In this document: in pieces, positions 50,111 to 58,966 of the stretch
How the letters are laid out: the number at the start of each line of letters is the position of its first letter
How positions within the stretch are numbered: the first letter of the stretch is position 1
Source: GW2011-AR15 sp964512765
GTDB lineage: Archaea > Nanobdellota > Nanobdellia > Woesearchaeales > GW2011-AR15
NCBI GenBank assembly: GCA_964512765.1
Contig: CAZEKF010000006.1
Coordinates: 23,063-87,062, forward strand
DNA length: 64,000 nt
Direction: 5' to 3'
The notes under the pieces: model-generated
What the model saw: only the letters and a program-made list of their open reading frames with translations
Told to the model about the DNA's origin: nothing
Database searches by the model: none
Translations under genes and position numbers: made by a program

Positions 50111-52738
50111 CTAAAAGTTAAATATTTTCTTCTCGCCAGGTATAGCAACAGGCGCTTCACCACCGTGCCACGTGAACCTTGGTCTAACCCGCATTGGATA
50201 CATTCTTTCATTGTTATCATCAAGAATAATGGCAGCACCGTCTTCCCTTGGCAAATCATCCAAATAATTGTCAAGGCCTTTCCTCATATAAGATTGCATT
50301 AACATTCCTAATGCGTCTGTGTCAAGTTTAGCAGTTATTCTATGGCTCAGTATAATGTCTGATTGTGTCATAACATCTGTATGAATTTTACCAGGTTGTT
50401 GCGTTGCTGCAACCAAAGAAATTCCTGGCTGTCTACCTTCTCTTAATATTGTTATTAATGCGTCCGAAGCTGCGGTCTTACCTTCTTTTGGTAGAAACTC
50501 GTGACATTCGTCAATTACAAGCCACACTAAAGGATGATCCATTTTCTTTTGTTTTTCTTCAGCAAAATAATGTACTGTTTCATGCACAGCCTGAAACTCT
50601 TCATCTTTTCTAGCTACCATTCTTTGAATAAACAATTTTTTTGAAATTAAACCAATTACTAAAGCTTTAATGTCCCAACCGCCAGGCATTGTAGCGTAAA
50701 TACTCACGTCTAAAACTGTTACTTGCCCACCTTTAACCAAGTCGTTTATTGGCGTACCATTCTCGTCAAACAAACCCCAGGTTTCTGCATTAGAAAACAA
50801 GTTTAATGATTTATCTTTAGCTTTCTGAGATACTTTCTGATCTTTTTCAATTAAATCTCGAATATCTTTCAATGAAAAGTTTTTACCAGACTCTTTTAAA
50901 TCTGTTATAACACGTTCAATCAAAACTCCTTCCTCAGAATTTTTGTCAACGCCTAAACTTAACACCCAATCGTCAAAATCCAATTCACTAGGCTTAATAG
51001 AAAATGGATAATCTGTTGGTATACCTTTTTCTTTAAAACTTTTATAATAACCTGTTGGCGTGAATATTGACACGTCTAACGCTTTTGGTTTAATGCCCCA
51101 TTTGTCAAGTAAATCACGTTCTTTTTGATTAGGATATTTCATTGTCCAGTATATACCCATTGTGTCTAAGATAACAACTGAAATATTATCCCTTATTTGA
51201 GGTTCTAGATCAGAAACACCTTCTGCTATGACTCCCATCGTATAAGAATTATGAACAATAATGTCATTCGCAATAAAGTTATGATGTTCTGGTACGGTTA
51301 TATCATAAACCTCAAAGTCTCCGTTCAATTCTTTTATTCCAACGATTTCGTCCCAATAAATATCAGATTCTGCAATTTTAAGTATATCTTGTCTTTGATC
51401 ATAAACTGCTATCTGAGCAAGTTTTTGTCTTGATGGTGAGTACCTAATACTTTCACGAAGTGCTTTCGGATGTTTATAATCCATTTCTCTACCAATACTT
51501 GCCCAATTCTCGGGCCTATAATTGTTCCAGATTTCTTTTGGTATGGTGTCCAAGTTAGGATTTCTTTTTATTTTTTCAGACTCTACCAAAGCAATTCTTT
51601 GTTTAGTTTCTTTATACCCATAAAAACCAATCTCTTGAATGAATTTAGTTACATTCATCCCTTTTATTTCCAATTCAAATGATGTTTTCTTTGTTCTTAT
51701 TTTTGATAAAATTCCAAATTTCAATAACAGATGATGTACTTGTCTGATAAGTTTCTTAGATTTTGATGAATAGGACACTTTCCAAACATTTTTTTCAGAC
51801 CAGATTGTTCCGTCACAGCTAAATAATCTATTTAGAAACAAGGAAACTTTATTTTTAGGAAGATTAAATATTAATTCAGGTACAAATTTATCTCCTGACA
51901 ATTTTCCATACAAGTTAATTTCATTAAGCCACTTTCTTAAACTTGACTTTGAATCAAATTTTGATCCTAACAAAAATCGTCCTTTTTCATCTCTAATTGC
52001 ATTTACTTTCCGCTTTCTATTTTGTACAACTCTTAAGGTATATTTTGAACTGTGATGATTTAGTTTTAAGGCAGAATCAAATTCTTTTATTGATTTTTTG
52101 TAATCATTTAGTATTTTGTTATCTTTATTTGTGAATAAAATAAAATTATTGCTAATGTGGCCTTCAGCTATCAAATACGCTAAAATCTTAATTTTCTCTT
52201 CACTAACATCTTTTTCTCCAAAAAACCCAATTTCTCTTGGCGTGGCAATCCTTGAACCAATTCCCAAGTCTTTTACAGGAATCCAACCTTTTATTGTTAA
52301 AAGAGGGTGTTCCTCTGTTATCTTAATTTCTTTACCACTTCTCAATTTAAGCACAAATAATTTTTTTACTATTCTTTTGAAAAATTCATCTTTTTGAGTA
52401 GAACAAATTTTTAAGTCTTGATTCAATGACAAAATGTCCTTGTCAGTGTCATCTAACTCTTTGACTGGTATTTGTGATCCGTCTGATAAAGTTATCAAAG
52501 TATCTCCATGAAGACACTTTCCTCCTCCTCTCTTTCCACAAACAAACACAACATGGCTCCTTGTAACATCTAATAAAATATTATTAGACATAGACGTTAC
52601 CTGGCCCATTTTAACGTAATGCTTGCCCAGGAGAATAGTTCCTTTTGTACCGTATTTCTCAAGATCTACCTTTTTCCTACCAATAACAATATCATACATA
52701 GTTCTAAAAATAGCCAGAGTGTTTATATAATTTGCCAT
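50111..52738 (-). CDS. HerA-like DNA-translocase ATPase interrupted by an intein
   Basis: 875 codons; after splicing about 452 residues. FtsK-HerA superfamily ATPase: the P loop reads GKRGGGK|S with the intein between Lys and Ser (residues 74/498), Walker B is PLVWLVIDECHEFLP, followed by an Arg-rich sensor region and ATQQPGKIHTDV. HerA proteins work with NurA/Mre11-Rad50 in DNA end resection, or in related DUF87 systems; no nurA lies nearby. Without splicing the P loop is broken, so ATPase activity depends on the intein. Confidence 0.9.
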   Translation of the reverse strand: MANYINTLAIFRTMYDIVIGRKKVDLEKYGTKGTILLGKHYVKMGQVTSMSNNILLDVTRSHVVFVCGKRGGGKCLHGDTLITLSDGSQIPVKELDDTDKDILSLNQDLKICSTQKDEFFKRIVKKLFVLKLRSGKEIKITEEHPLLTIKGWIPVKDLGIGSRIATPREIGFFGEKDVSEEKIKILAYLIAEGHISNNFILFTNKDNKILNDYKKSIKEFDSALKLNHHSSKYTLRVVQNRKRKVNAIRDEKGRFLLGSKFDSKSSLRKWLNEINLYGKLSGDKFVPELIFNLPKNKVSLFLNRLFSCDGTIWSEKNVWKVSYSSKSKKLIRQVHHLLLKFGILSKIRTKKTSFELEIKGMNVTKFIQEIGFYGYKETKQRIALVESEKIKRNPNLDTIPKEIWNNYRPENWASIGREMDYKHPKALRESIRYSPSRQKLAQIAVYDQRQDILKIAESDIYWDEIVGIKELNGDFEVYDITVPEHHNFIANDIIVHNSYTMGVIAEGVSDLEPQIRDNISVVILDTMGIYWTMKYPNQKERDLLDKWGIKPKALDVSIFTPTGYYKSFKEKGIPTDYPFSIKPSELDFDDWVLSLGVDKNSEEGVLIERVITDLKESGKNFSLKDIRDLIEKDQKVSQKAKDKSLNLFSNAETWGLFDENGTPINDLVKGGQVTVLDVSIYATMPGGWDIKALVIGLISKKLFIQRMVARKDEEFQAVHETVHYFAEEKQKKMDHPLVWLVIDECHEFLPKEGKTAASDALITILREGRQPGISLVAATQQPGKIHTDVMTQSDIILSHRITAKLDTDALGMLMQSYMRKGLDNYLDDLPREDGAAIILDDNNERMYPMRVRPRFTWHGGEAPVAIPGEKKIFNF
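51248..52516 (-). mobile_element. 423-residue intein with LAGLIDADG domain in the HerA P loop
   Basis: Begins with Cys at residue 75 (CLHGDTLITLSDGSQIPVKE, block A) and ends VPEHHNFIANDIIVHN (blocks F/G) before Ser. TEEHPLL is the block B-type His motif. Two LAGLIDADG-like helices, KILAYLIAEGHI and FLNRLFSCDGTI, show an embedded homing endonuclease. All splice-junction residues (Cys1, His-Asn, Ser+1) are present, so splicing should work. Confidence 0.93.
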
Positions 52739-52785
52739 AATCTTTTTATATAAAATTACTTTGCACTAATCTCAGAGGGGGTATC

Positions 52786-53895
52786 ATGGCAAAACACATT
52801 CCTAGAAAAAAAACTACTAAAAAAAGTTCAAAACAAAAAGCATTGAAAGTTCTTAGAAAAAGACAATTTGTTAACATTGGATTAACACTAATTTTATTAT
52901 TTATTATCACATCTGGAATAACAATTTTTTATTTCAACAGTGATATTGATATTACTAAAACTAGTTCAGTTTTTATTACAAAACTAAATGAGATAAACAA
53001 TAAAATTTTTCCAAAGCCTGCTGAACTTGCTGCAACTGTTAACTATGAAGATATAACAATACCAGAACTTGATAAAAGATATGACCTTTTCCCTCCAGAG
53101 TATCAACAATTGATTAGTAAAAAAGATGTGCTTGATCAAATGATTGACGAGTTAATTTTGTTGCAAGAAGCTCATAAAGCTAATCTTGAAGTAAAAGACG
53201 AAGAAATTGACGAGTTCATAGCAAATATGCTAATACAAAACCAGAGAACAATGCAAGAGTTTGAACAATCATTAGAAAGTACTGACATGAGAATGGATGA
53301 AGCACGTGACTATTACAGAAAAAGCATTTTATTAAACAAACTACTTAACCAAACAATATTCAGTTTATTGGATGTTTCAGACGTGGACATACAAGATTTT
53401 TATTATTCAAACCCTGATCAGTTTACAATACCTGAAAGCTTGAATGTTTCTCACATTTTAATCTGCCATAATGAAAGTGTTAGATGTGATTCTGACCTTA
53501 CTAAAGAAGAAGCATTGCAAAAAGCTGAAGAAGTTGTTTCATTGGTTAATAATACTAACTTCGGTGCAATGGCAGCTGAACATTCTAATGAACCTGGTGC
53601 AGAATCAACTAAAGGTAACCTTGGTTTGGTTACTAGAGAAACACCGTTTGACAAGGCATTTTTAGACGCTACTTTTGCATTAGAAATTGGTGAAGTTTCT
53701 GATCCCGTAGAGACAGTGTTCGGTTATCATATTATTAAAGTATCCAATTCTGAGCCAGAGGGATTAATTGAACTTGATACTGTTTATGACCAAATTAATT
53801 TATCATTAACAGCTGAACAACAAACTAACTTATTGTTAGAATATTTATCTGGGTTAAGAAACGAGTCTAATATAATAGTGTATTTTGAAAAATAA
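52786..53895 (+). CDS. Membrane-anchored parvulin-type peptidyl-prolyl isomerase (SurA/PrsA-like)
   Basis: 369 residues. Basic N-terminus and a single membrane helix (FVNIGLTLILLFIITSGITIFYF), then a SurA-N-like helical domain and a parvulin domain: SLNVSHILICHNE, FGAMAAEHSNEPGAESTKGNLGLV and GEVSDPVETVFGYHIIKV. It would help fold exported proteins outside the membrane; the many Cys-rich exported proteins here are possible clients. Such chaperones are unusual in archaea. GAGGGGGT precedes the ATG. Confidence 0.92.
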   Translation: MAKHIPRKKTTKKSSKQKALKVLRKRQFVNIGLTLILLFIITSGITIFYFNSDIDITKTSSVFITKLNEINNKIFPKPAELAATVNYEDITIPELDKRYDLFPPEYQQLISKKDVLDQMIDELILLQEAHKANLEVKDEEIDEFIANMLIQNQRTMQEFEQSLESTDMRMDEARDYYRKSILLNKLLNQTIFSLLDVSDVDIQDFYYSNPDQFTIPESLNVSHILICHNESVRCDSDLTKEEALQKAEEVVSLVNNTNFGAMAAEHSNEPGAESTKGNLGLVTRETPFDKAFLDATFALEIGEVSDPVETVFGYHIIKVSNSEPEGLIELDTVYDQINLSLTAEQQTNLLLEYLSGLRNESNIIVYFEK

Positions 53896-53916
53896 GAATA
53901 TAAAAAAATAAATTAG

Positions 53917-55134
53917 TTAAAAGTCGTCAACAGTCATTAAATTAATTCTTGTTTTTGTTTTAATTTTATTGTCCATTCCAACTAAGAAGTTAACATTAGC
54001 TTTTTCTGCAACTTCTAACAAATCTTTTTCAATCACACCGTCAAAAATAACCGCATGAACTGTGTTTAAAGATTTAAGAGTTGTTTGCAATTCTGAAATT
54101 GGAACTTTACCAAGTATGTTAAGTTCCTCGTCCAAGATGTAAGCGCCTCTCGTACCAATTAAATCTTCAAGCATCTCATTAAAAGATTTTTTTTCACTTT
54201 CTGTCAATGTTGCTTTTACAACGGGTTTATCTTGAGTTTTGACTGGCATTCTCTTTGTTTGTGTTCTACTTACTGTTCCTGTTTTACTTGCTTCTTTTTT
54301 TTCTTTGGAATCCAATTTTGTTTGTTCAGCAGAAACTTTACTTCTAAGAGCTTTATGAATTTCTTTTTTTGTAATTTCTTCAACTTCTTTTCCGTCTGGT
54401 GCTTTTGCAACAAAATCTATTTCTGTAACTTCCATTAGTTCCTGAATTATTAAGTTACCGCCTCTGTCGCCATCAACGAACGCAGTCATTATTTTTCTTT
54501 TTCCAAGGTCTACAATCTCTGCAGGAACAGAAGTACCGTTCATTGCAATAACATTCTTAAACCCGTGTTTCAACAAGTTAAGAACATCTGCTCTTCCTTC
54601 AACAACAATAACTTCTTCAGACTCTTCAACTGCAGGTCCTGCAGGTAACCTTGACCTGCCAAATTCCTGGATTTCCATTACTCGCACTGAATATGCAACT
54701 TCATCAGAAAGTTCTTGTGAATCAGGCATAACAGTTTCCATCATTTGTTTAAGCAATGATTTTGCTCTGTCCACTACTTGGTTTCTTTTAGATATTCTAA
54801 TATCTTCAATCTTCTCAACTACAATCTTTGCATTGCAAGGACCTATTCTTTGTATTATTTCTAATGCTGCCCCGACAATTGCAGTTTCTGCTTTGTCTAA
54901 ACTAGACGGTATAGTAATTACTCCGTGTGTCTTACCTGATTTAGTTTCTGTTTCAACCTCGATTCTTCCTATTCTACCTGATCGTTGGAGTTCTCTTAAC
55001 TCTAATTCGCTTCCAAGTAAACCTTCAGTCTGACCAAATACTGCTCCGATTACGTCTGGTCTGTCAACAACTCCTTCAATATCTATATTAGCATGAACAA
55101 TGTATTTTGCTGATACAGGGCTTATTTTTGCCAT
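53917..55134 (-). CDS. dnaG: DnaG-type primase / exosome-associated protein (archaeal)
   Basis: 405 residues. TOPRIM domain in the middle: VIVVEGRADVLNLLKHGFKNVIAMNG and MTAFVDGDRGGNLI with the catalytic Glu and Asp pair. Flanking regions match archaeal DnaG, including GRSRLPAGPAV and the C-terminal YILDEELNILGKVPISEL. In archaea it is mainly found with the exosome. A charged Lys/Thr linker sits at ~270-310. GGAGGAT precedes the ATG, and a CTTAAATAC TATA box lies ~30 nt further up. Confidence 0.95.
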   Translation of the reverse strand: MAKISPVSAKYIVHANIDIEGVVDRPDVIGAVFGQTEGLLGSELELRELQRSGRIGRIEVETETKSGKTHGVITIPSSLDKAETAIVGAALEIIQRIGPCNAKIVVEKIEDIRISKRNQVVDRAKSLLKQMMETVMPDSQELSDEVAYSVRVMEIQEFGRSRLPAGPAVEESEEVIVVEGRADVLNLLKHGFKNVIAMNGTSVPAEIVDLGKRKIMTAFVDGDRGGNLIIQELMEVTEIDFVAKAPDGKEVEEITKKEIHKALRSKVSAEQTKLDSKEKKEASKTGTVSRTQTKRMPVKTQDKPVVKATLTESEKKSFNEMLEDLIGTRGAYILDEELNILGKVPISELQTTLKSLNTVHAVIFDGVIEKDLLEVAEKANVNFLVGMDNKIKTKTRINLMTVDDF

Positions 55135-55176
55135 TTTATTATCCTCCTTTATACGTATTTAACGTATTTAAGCCCA

Positions 55177-55268
55177 AGCATAAGAAATAATAGTGTTCAG
55201 TATCAATACCTTTTCTCTATTTGTTATGAATGATTTGATGAACATGAATAATAACACTTCCTTATGCT
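55177..55268. ncRNA. Stem-loop 1 with conserved 20-mer
   Basis: Outer arms AGCATAAG/CTTATGCT (55177-55184, 55261-55268) and inner AGTGTT/AACACT (55192-55197, 55253-55258). The loop carries ATGATTTGATGAACATGAAT (55230-55249), nearly the same as in stem-loop 2. Strand and function unknown; it has a TGATGA core like a box C but no proper D box, so not called as a C/D RNA. Confidence 0.45.
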
Positions 55269-55273
55269 GGTTA

Positions 55274-55344
55274 GAACAAGTAATTACTACCTATTTGATT
55301 ATTTGAGTTTATGTGATGAATTGATGAACGTGAATTACTTGTTC
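55274..55344. ncRNA. Stem-loop 2 with conserved 20-mer
   Basis: Perfect 12-bp arms GAACAAGTAATT (55274-55285) and AATTACTTGTTC (55333-55344). Just before the 3' arm is ATGAATTGATGAACGTGAAT (55316-55335), 18 of 20 bases matching stem-loop 1. Two neighbouring copies with different stems but a shared internal block suggest a small structured RNA family. Confidence 0.45.
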
Positions 55345-55368
55345 GTTTGTTGATCGTTAATTAAATAA

Positions 55369-55545
55369 TGTCGCCCGAAGACACTAACTCCCAAGTTCAT
55401 AGCTTGTCTTTGACGTGAGCTTCCTTGGGTACTCTCGTGACGGGCTGGATTATGTAAGAGTGTCTCAAACTCATTGATTACCTAAAAAGGCTCTCATAAG
55501 AGGACCCATTTACATAATTAAGTTAGTGGGAGAGAAAATGAATTT
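55369..55545. ncRNA. Structured non-coding region, possible RNA gene
   Basis: No ORF, higher GC than its surroundings. Complementary blocks: GCCCG/CGGGC (55373, 55441), AGACACT/AGTGTCT (55379, 55459), CCAAG/CTTGG (55391, 55424), ATTATGTAA/TTACATAAT (55449, 55510) and CTCT/AGAG. Some cross, implying a pseudoknot or alternative folds. It does not carry the hallmark sequences of SRP RNA, RNase P RNA or 5S rRNA. Confidence 0.45.
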
Positions 55546-55563
55546 ATAAAGATTGTGTTATAT

Positions 55564-56217
55564 TTAATTAATTTTAGAAGTACGCAACGCATCAACAACT
55601 CTAGTACTTAAATACCAGGGTGTTGCACCGTACCCTCTACCCCATCTATTAGCAAGGTTATCATACTCAATATCTGTTAAGTTCATCTCATTTATTGAAG
55701 GGAAACAAGTGTTAATAAAATTGTTTAACCCTCCTCGAAACTCATATATTTTATGAATAACCCAATTCATTTGTGCTTCTGTTTCAGATGTAATAGTCTG
55801 ATCTTCATAAACCCCCTTATTTTCTAATACTTCATTACGATCCATTATCCATTTAGAAAACATATTTCCTACAACAACGCTTCCCAATGCAACCATTCCT
55901 TTAACCATAACCTGAGTTGGTTTTGATTTGTCTGACAGGAATCTATTTAAAAATAAACGCTCAAGCCCCTTGTATAAGATTAAACTGCTTGAATAGGTCA
56001 ATGCAGCACTTCCCAAAGAATGATGAACAATATCTGGTGTTGGTAAGTAATCTGGATTTACTACTCTAATAACCAGTAATCAACCTGCAACACCAGCTCC
56101 CATGATATAAATCCAGTCAACAGGTGTTAAGTTGTTTTTATTGTGAAATCTTTTAATAGAAGAAACAACTTTTGTGAGGCCTCTTCCACCAGAAGAAACT
56201 TCAATTTCAAGGCTCAT
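55564..56217 (-). pseudogene. Membrane-associated hypothetical protein interrupted by one in-frame TGA
   Basis: 218 codons run in one frame from ATG 56217 (SD-like GATAGGAT) to 55564, broken only by TGA at codon 46 (56080-56082), in the first membrane helix: WIYIMGAGVAG-stop-LLVIRVV. A second part from ATG 56016 stays open for 150 residues. TGA is a normal stop elsewhere here (for example trpE), so this is a nonsense mutation, sequencing error or recoding (TGG to TGA would restore it). Lies 11 nt after asnS. No family recognised. Confidence 0.6.
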
Positions 56218-56228
56218 ATCCTATCATC

Positions 56229-57551
56229 TCAAGGCGTCTTCCTCAACATTGTCCTCGGGAAAGGAATAGCGTCTTTAATGTTCTCAAGACCGCATAGCCA
56301 TGCAATAACTCTTTCCACGCCTAAACCATACCCAGAATGAGGCACTGAACCGTATTTTCTTAAATCTAAATACCATTCGTATGTTTTTGGATCTTCGCCT
56401 TCTTTTTTCAAATATTTTTCTAATGCTTTAATGTCTGTGTCTCTCTGACTACCGCCTATTATTTCACCGTACCCTTCAGGCGCAAGCATGTCAAAACATA
56501 ACGCAACAGGTCCAGGTGTGTCGTCTTTATCAACTCCTGGCCGTAATTTTTTCTCTTGTTTATAAAAAGCCATGACTTCCTTTGGATATTCAATAACAAC
56601 AACTGGCGTGTCAAAATGTTTCATTAACTTATCTTCTTCAATTGTTCTAAGATCTTTGCCCCATTTCACGTCCATATTTTCTTTTTCTTTAAGAATTTTC
56701 AGTGCTTCTGTATATGTAATTGTAGGATATTCTTTTTCAGCAGATGGTTTTAGTTTAGAAATGTCTCTGCCAAGGATTTCAAGTTCTTTTTCATTGTTTT
56801 CAAGAACTTTTTTAACAATATATTTAACTTCATCTTTACCAATTTCTGTACATTCAGTTAAATGCATCCACGCAACTTCCATTTCAGCCATCCAAAATTC
56901 TGCTAAATGCCTGCTTGTTTTAGATTTTTCACTTCTAAACGTCGGGCTCATGTTATAGATTTTACCTAAAGAAAATATTGCTGCTTCAGCATACAACTGC
57001 CAGGTTTGTGCTAAATACACTTTCTCTTTAAAATATTTAACTTCAAACAAAGTAGATCCGCCTTCAGCTGCGTTAGGCTGGAATATAGGTCCTTGGAACT
57101 CGTAATATCCTTTGTTCCGAAAAAATTCATGAATTGCGCCAACAACTGTATGCCTTATCTTAAAAATAGCATTCATTTTCCTGCTTCGTATCCATAAATG
57201 TCTGTTATCAAGCAAGTACTCGGTTGAAAAGTCTTTAGTTATTGGAAAAGGTTCTGCGATTTGTACAATTTCCAGTTCAGACACTGAAACTTCATATCCA
57301 GTAGGTGCTCTGTCATCTTTTTTTATTTCTCCTGTTAATTTCACTGATGATTCCATTGTTAGTTTAACAGCTTGGTCATATAGTTCAGGATTTGTTTCTT
57401 TTTTAACAACGCATTGTATAATATTAGAATGATCTCTTAACACAATAAACACAAACTTGTTAGAATTTCTTATACGGTAAACCCATCCTCTTAAATTAAC
57501 TTTTCCAGATCCTTTAGATATTGCTTCTTCAACTGATAAATATTGTTTCAT
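56229..57551 (-). CDS. asnS: Asparaginyl-tRNA synthetase
   Basis: Class IIb synthetase. N-terminal OB anticodon-binding domain (VNLRGWVYRIRNSNKFVFIVLRD); catalytic core with MSPTFRSEKSKTSRHLAEFWMAEMEVAW (motif 2), GEIIGGSQRD and GYGLGVERVIAWLCG (motif 3). The pattern favours AsnRS over AspRS. 440 residues. TATA box TTTTATATAAAG lies about 27 nt before the ATG (leaderless); no leader ORF. Confidence 0.94.
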   Translation of the reverse strand: MKQYLSVEEAISKGSGKVNLRGWVYRIRNSNKFVFIVLRDHSNIIQCVVKKETNPELYDQAVKLTMESSVKLTGEIKKDDRAPTGYEVSVSELEIVQIAEPFPITKDFSTEYLLDNRHLWIRSRKMNAIFKIRHTVVGAIHEFFRNKGYYEFQGPIFQPNAAEGGSTLFEVKYFKEKVYLAQTWQLYAEAAIFSLGKIYNMSPTFRSEKSKTSRHLAEFWMAEMEVAWMHLTECTEIGKDEVKYIVKKVLENNEKELEILGRDISKLKPSAEKEYPTITYTEALKILKEKENMDVKWGKDLRTIEEDKLMKHFDTPVVVIEYPKEVMAFYKQEKKLRPGVDKDDTPGPVALCFDMLAPEGYGEIIGGSQRDTDIKALEKYLKKEGEDPKTYEWYLDLRKYGSVPHSGYGLGVERVIAWLCGLENIKDAIPFPRTMLRKTP

Positions 57552-57648
57552 TTTAATAAAATAAATTTAAACTTTATATAAAAAACTTGCCTCTTTTTCA
57601 TTGTAAGTTACAAAATCTTTTTAAACTCTCCCAGATTTTTCAGCTCTA

Positions 57649-58263
57649 ATGAAGAAAAAGGATAAAAAAGAACGTAATACAAAGATTTTCCTAGGGTTTG
57701 TATTATCAATATTTTTAATCTCAAGCCTTGGAAGTGTGGTTGTTTATTATGGTAATGATTCTGACCAAGATTCGTTCACCTTAACATTCTCTGACAAAGA
57801 TTATAAATTTAACAGAAAAAGTGATAATTCAGGTAATTTGTATTATGAAGTATCGTATGATAATGAAGATTTTCTTGTGTATTACCTTCCTTACCAGATT
57901 TTGTTAGACGTGGATAATGAAACACAAGATTTAATCAGAAATTCAAATTATTTTTATCTTGCATTTGACCCGCATCAGGAAGATCTTAGCATGGTTGATT
58001 ATATGAGGTTTGACGTGAAACAAAATATTCCAGCAACTAAATTTTTTGTTGATGCTGTAACAGAAAGTGATTCTGTATATTCATTTCCTATTATTGATTG
58101 TAACAACGCAACTATAAATTCTCCAGTCATTGTACTGGAAAATACTAATACTACAAACATAGAATATTCAGACAATTGTTTAAACATAGAATTTGCAAAC
58201 TATGATTTCTTACGATTAAGAGATATGTTAGTTTATAATTCCAATAATATAAGAGTAGGGTGA
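57649..58263 (+). CDS. Membrane-anchored hypothetical protein, 204 aa
   Basis: N-terminal Lys-rich tail and one helix (IFLGFVLSIFLISSLGSVVVYY), then an exported Asp/Asn/Tyr-rich domain with two cysteines that could pair (DCNNATINS, DNCLNIEF). Followed at once by a similar anchored gene; the two are probably one operon and could act together at the surface. No family recognised. Confidence 0.72.
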   Translation: MKKKDKKERNTKIFLGFVLSIFLISSLGSVVVYYGNDSDQDSFTLTFSDKDYKFNRKSDNSGNLYYEVSYDNEDFLVYYLPYQILLDVDNETQDLIRNSNYFYLAFDPHQEDLSMVDYMRFDVKQNIPATKFFVDAVTESDSVYSFPIIDCNNATINSPVIVLENTNTTNIEYSDNCLNIEFANYDFLRLRDMLVYNSNNIRVG

Positions 58264-58269
58264 TTAACA

Positions 58270-58956
58270 TTGACAAAACAACAGAAAAAAACACCTAAAC
58301 AAGAATCAAAGAAAAAACAAGAACAAAAAAACGATCTTAAAAAAGATAGTGCTTTACTTATAGGAATTTTTGTAGTTATTACTGTTTTTGGCCTGGTTTT
58401 ATTTTCAATGACTACAACTAAAAATCCTGTTCCTGAAATTGAAACCGTGGAATACGGTGGTTTTATTTTTGAAAAACAAGGTCCTGTCTGGGTTACTTTA
58501 TTAACTGTGGAAGATAGAGTGTTTGAAGATCCAAAACATTACGAAGTATTTTTTCATTACACACCTTATGAGGTTGAACATATTGAAACTATGAGAAATT
58601 CATGGAATAGGAGTATAACTCCCAACTTGTTCATGGACGCTAGAAAAATTTACATTACAACAGACCCTGGGTATCCTTCAGGTGTTATACTTGGCGCTGT
58701 AGAAATTGCAAAAATATTAGGTAAAATATACAGTAAAAATGTAGAGGCTGCAATCACACGACCTTATAACACAACTGATGCGCCAGTTATTACTTGTGAT
58801 GATATTGGACCAAATGTAAGAGTTATACATCTTAACTTGGGCAATTCTACTAGAATTTACAGTAACCATGGTTGCATTGTTGTCGAAGGTACTAACACTG
58901 AAGAAGTTAACATGGCATCTGAAAGATTAGCTTTTGAAATGCTTAATATTCTTTAA
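58270..58956 (+). CDS. Membrane-anchored hypothetical protein, 228 aa
   Basis: Starts with TTG at 58270, supported by GGTGAT 5 nt upstream. Very basic/Gln-rich N-terminus (KQQKKTPKQESKKKQEQKN), one helix (SALLIGIFVVITVFGLVLFSM), then an exported domain with a Cys pair (VITCDD, NHGCIVVEG). Same plan as the gene 6 nt upstream, with similar ...NSNYFYLAFDP / ..NLFMDARKIYITTDP type segments, so they may be distant paralogues. Confidence 0.72.
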   Translation: MTKQQKKTPKQESKKKQEQKNDLKKDSALLIGIFVVITVFGLVLFSMTTTKNPVPEIETVEYGGFIFEKQGPVWVTLLTVEDRVFEDPKHYEVFFHYTPYEVEHIETMRNSWNRSITPNLFMDARKIYITTDPGYPSGVILGAVEIAKILGKIYSKNVEAAITRPYNTTDAPVITCDDIGPNVRVIHLNLGNSTRIYSNHGCIVVEGTNTEEVNMASERLAFEMLNIL

Positions 58957-58966
58957 TTTCTATACC

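Noticed and set aside
55177..55344. Box C/D guide RNAs, from the TGATGA cores
   Set aside because: No correctly placed D box (CTGA) and terminal stem with guide spacing on either strand.
55369..55545. SRP RNA, RNase P RNA or 5S rRNA
   Set aside because: Hallmark sequences (for example the SRP helix 8 GGAAG-type core or the RNase P conserved regions) are not present on either strand.
56080..56082. Alternative genetic code with TGA as Trp or Gly
   Set aside because: TGA ends trpE, trpC and other intact genes at the expected lengths, and Trp is TGG throughout.
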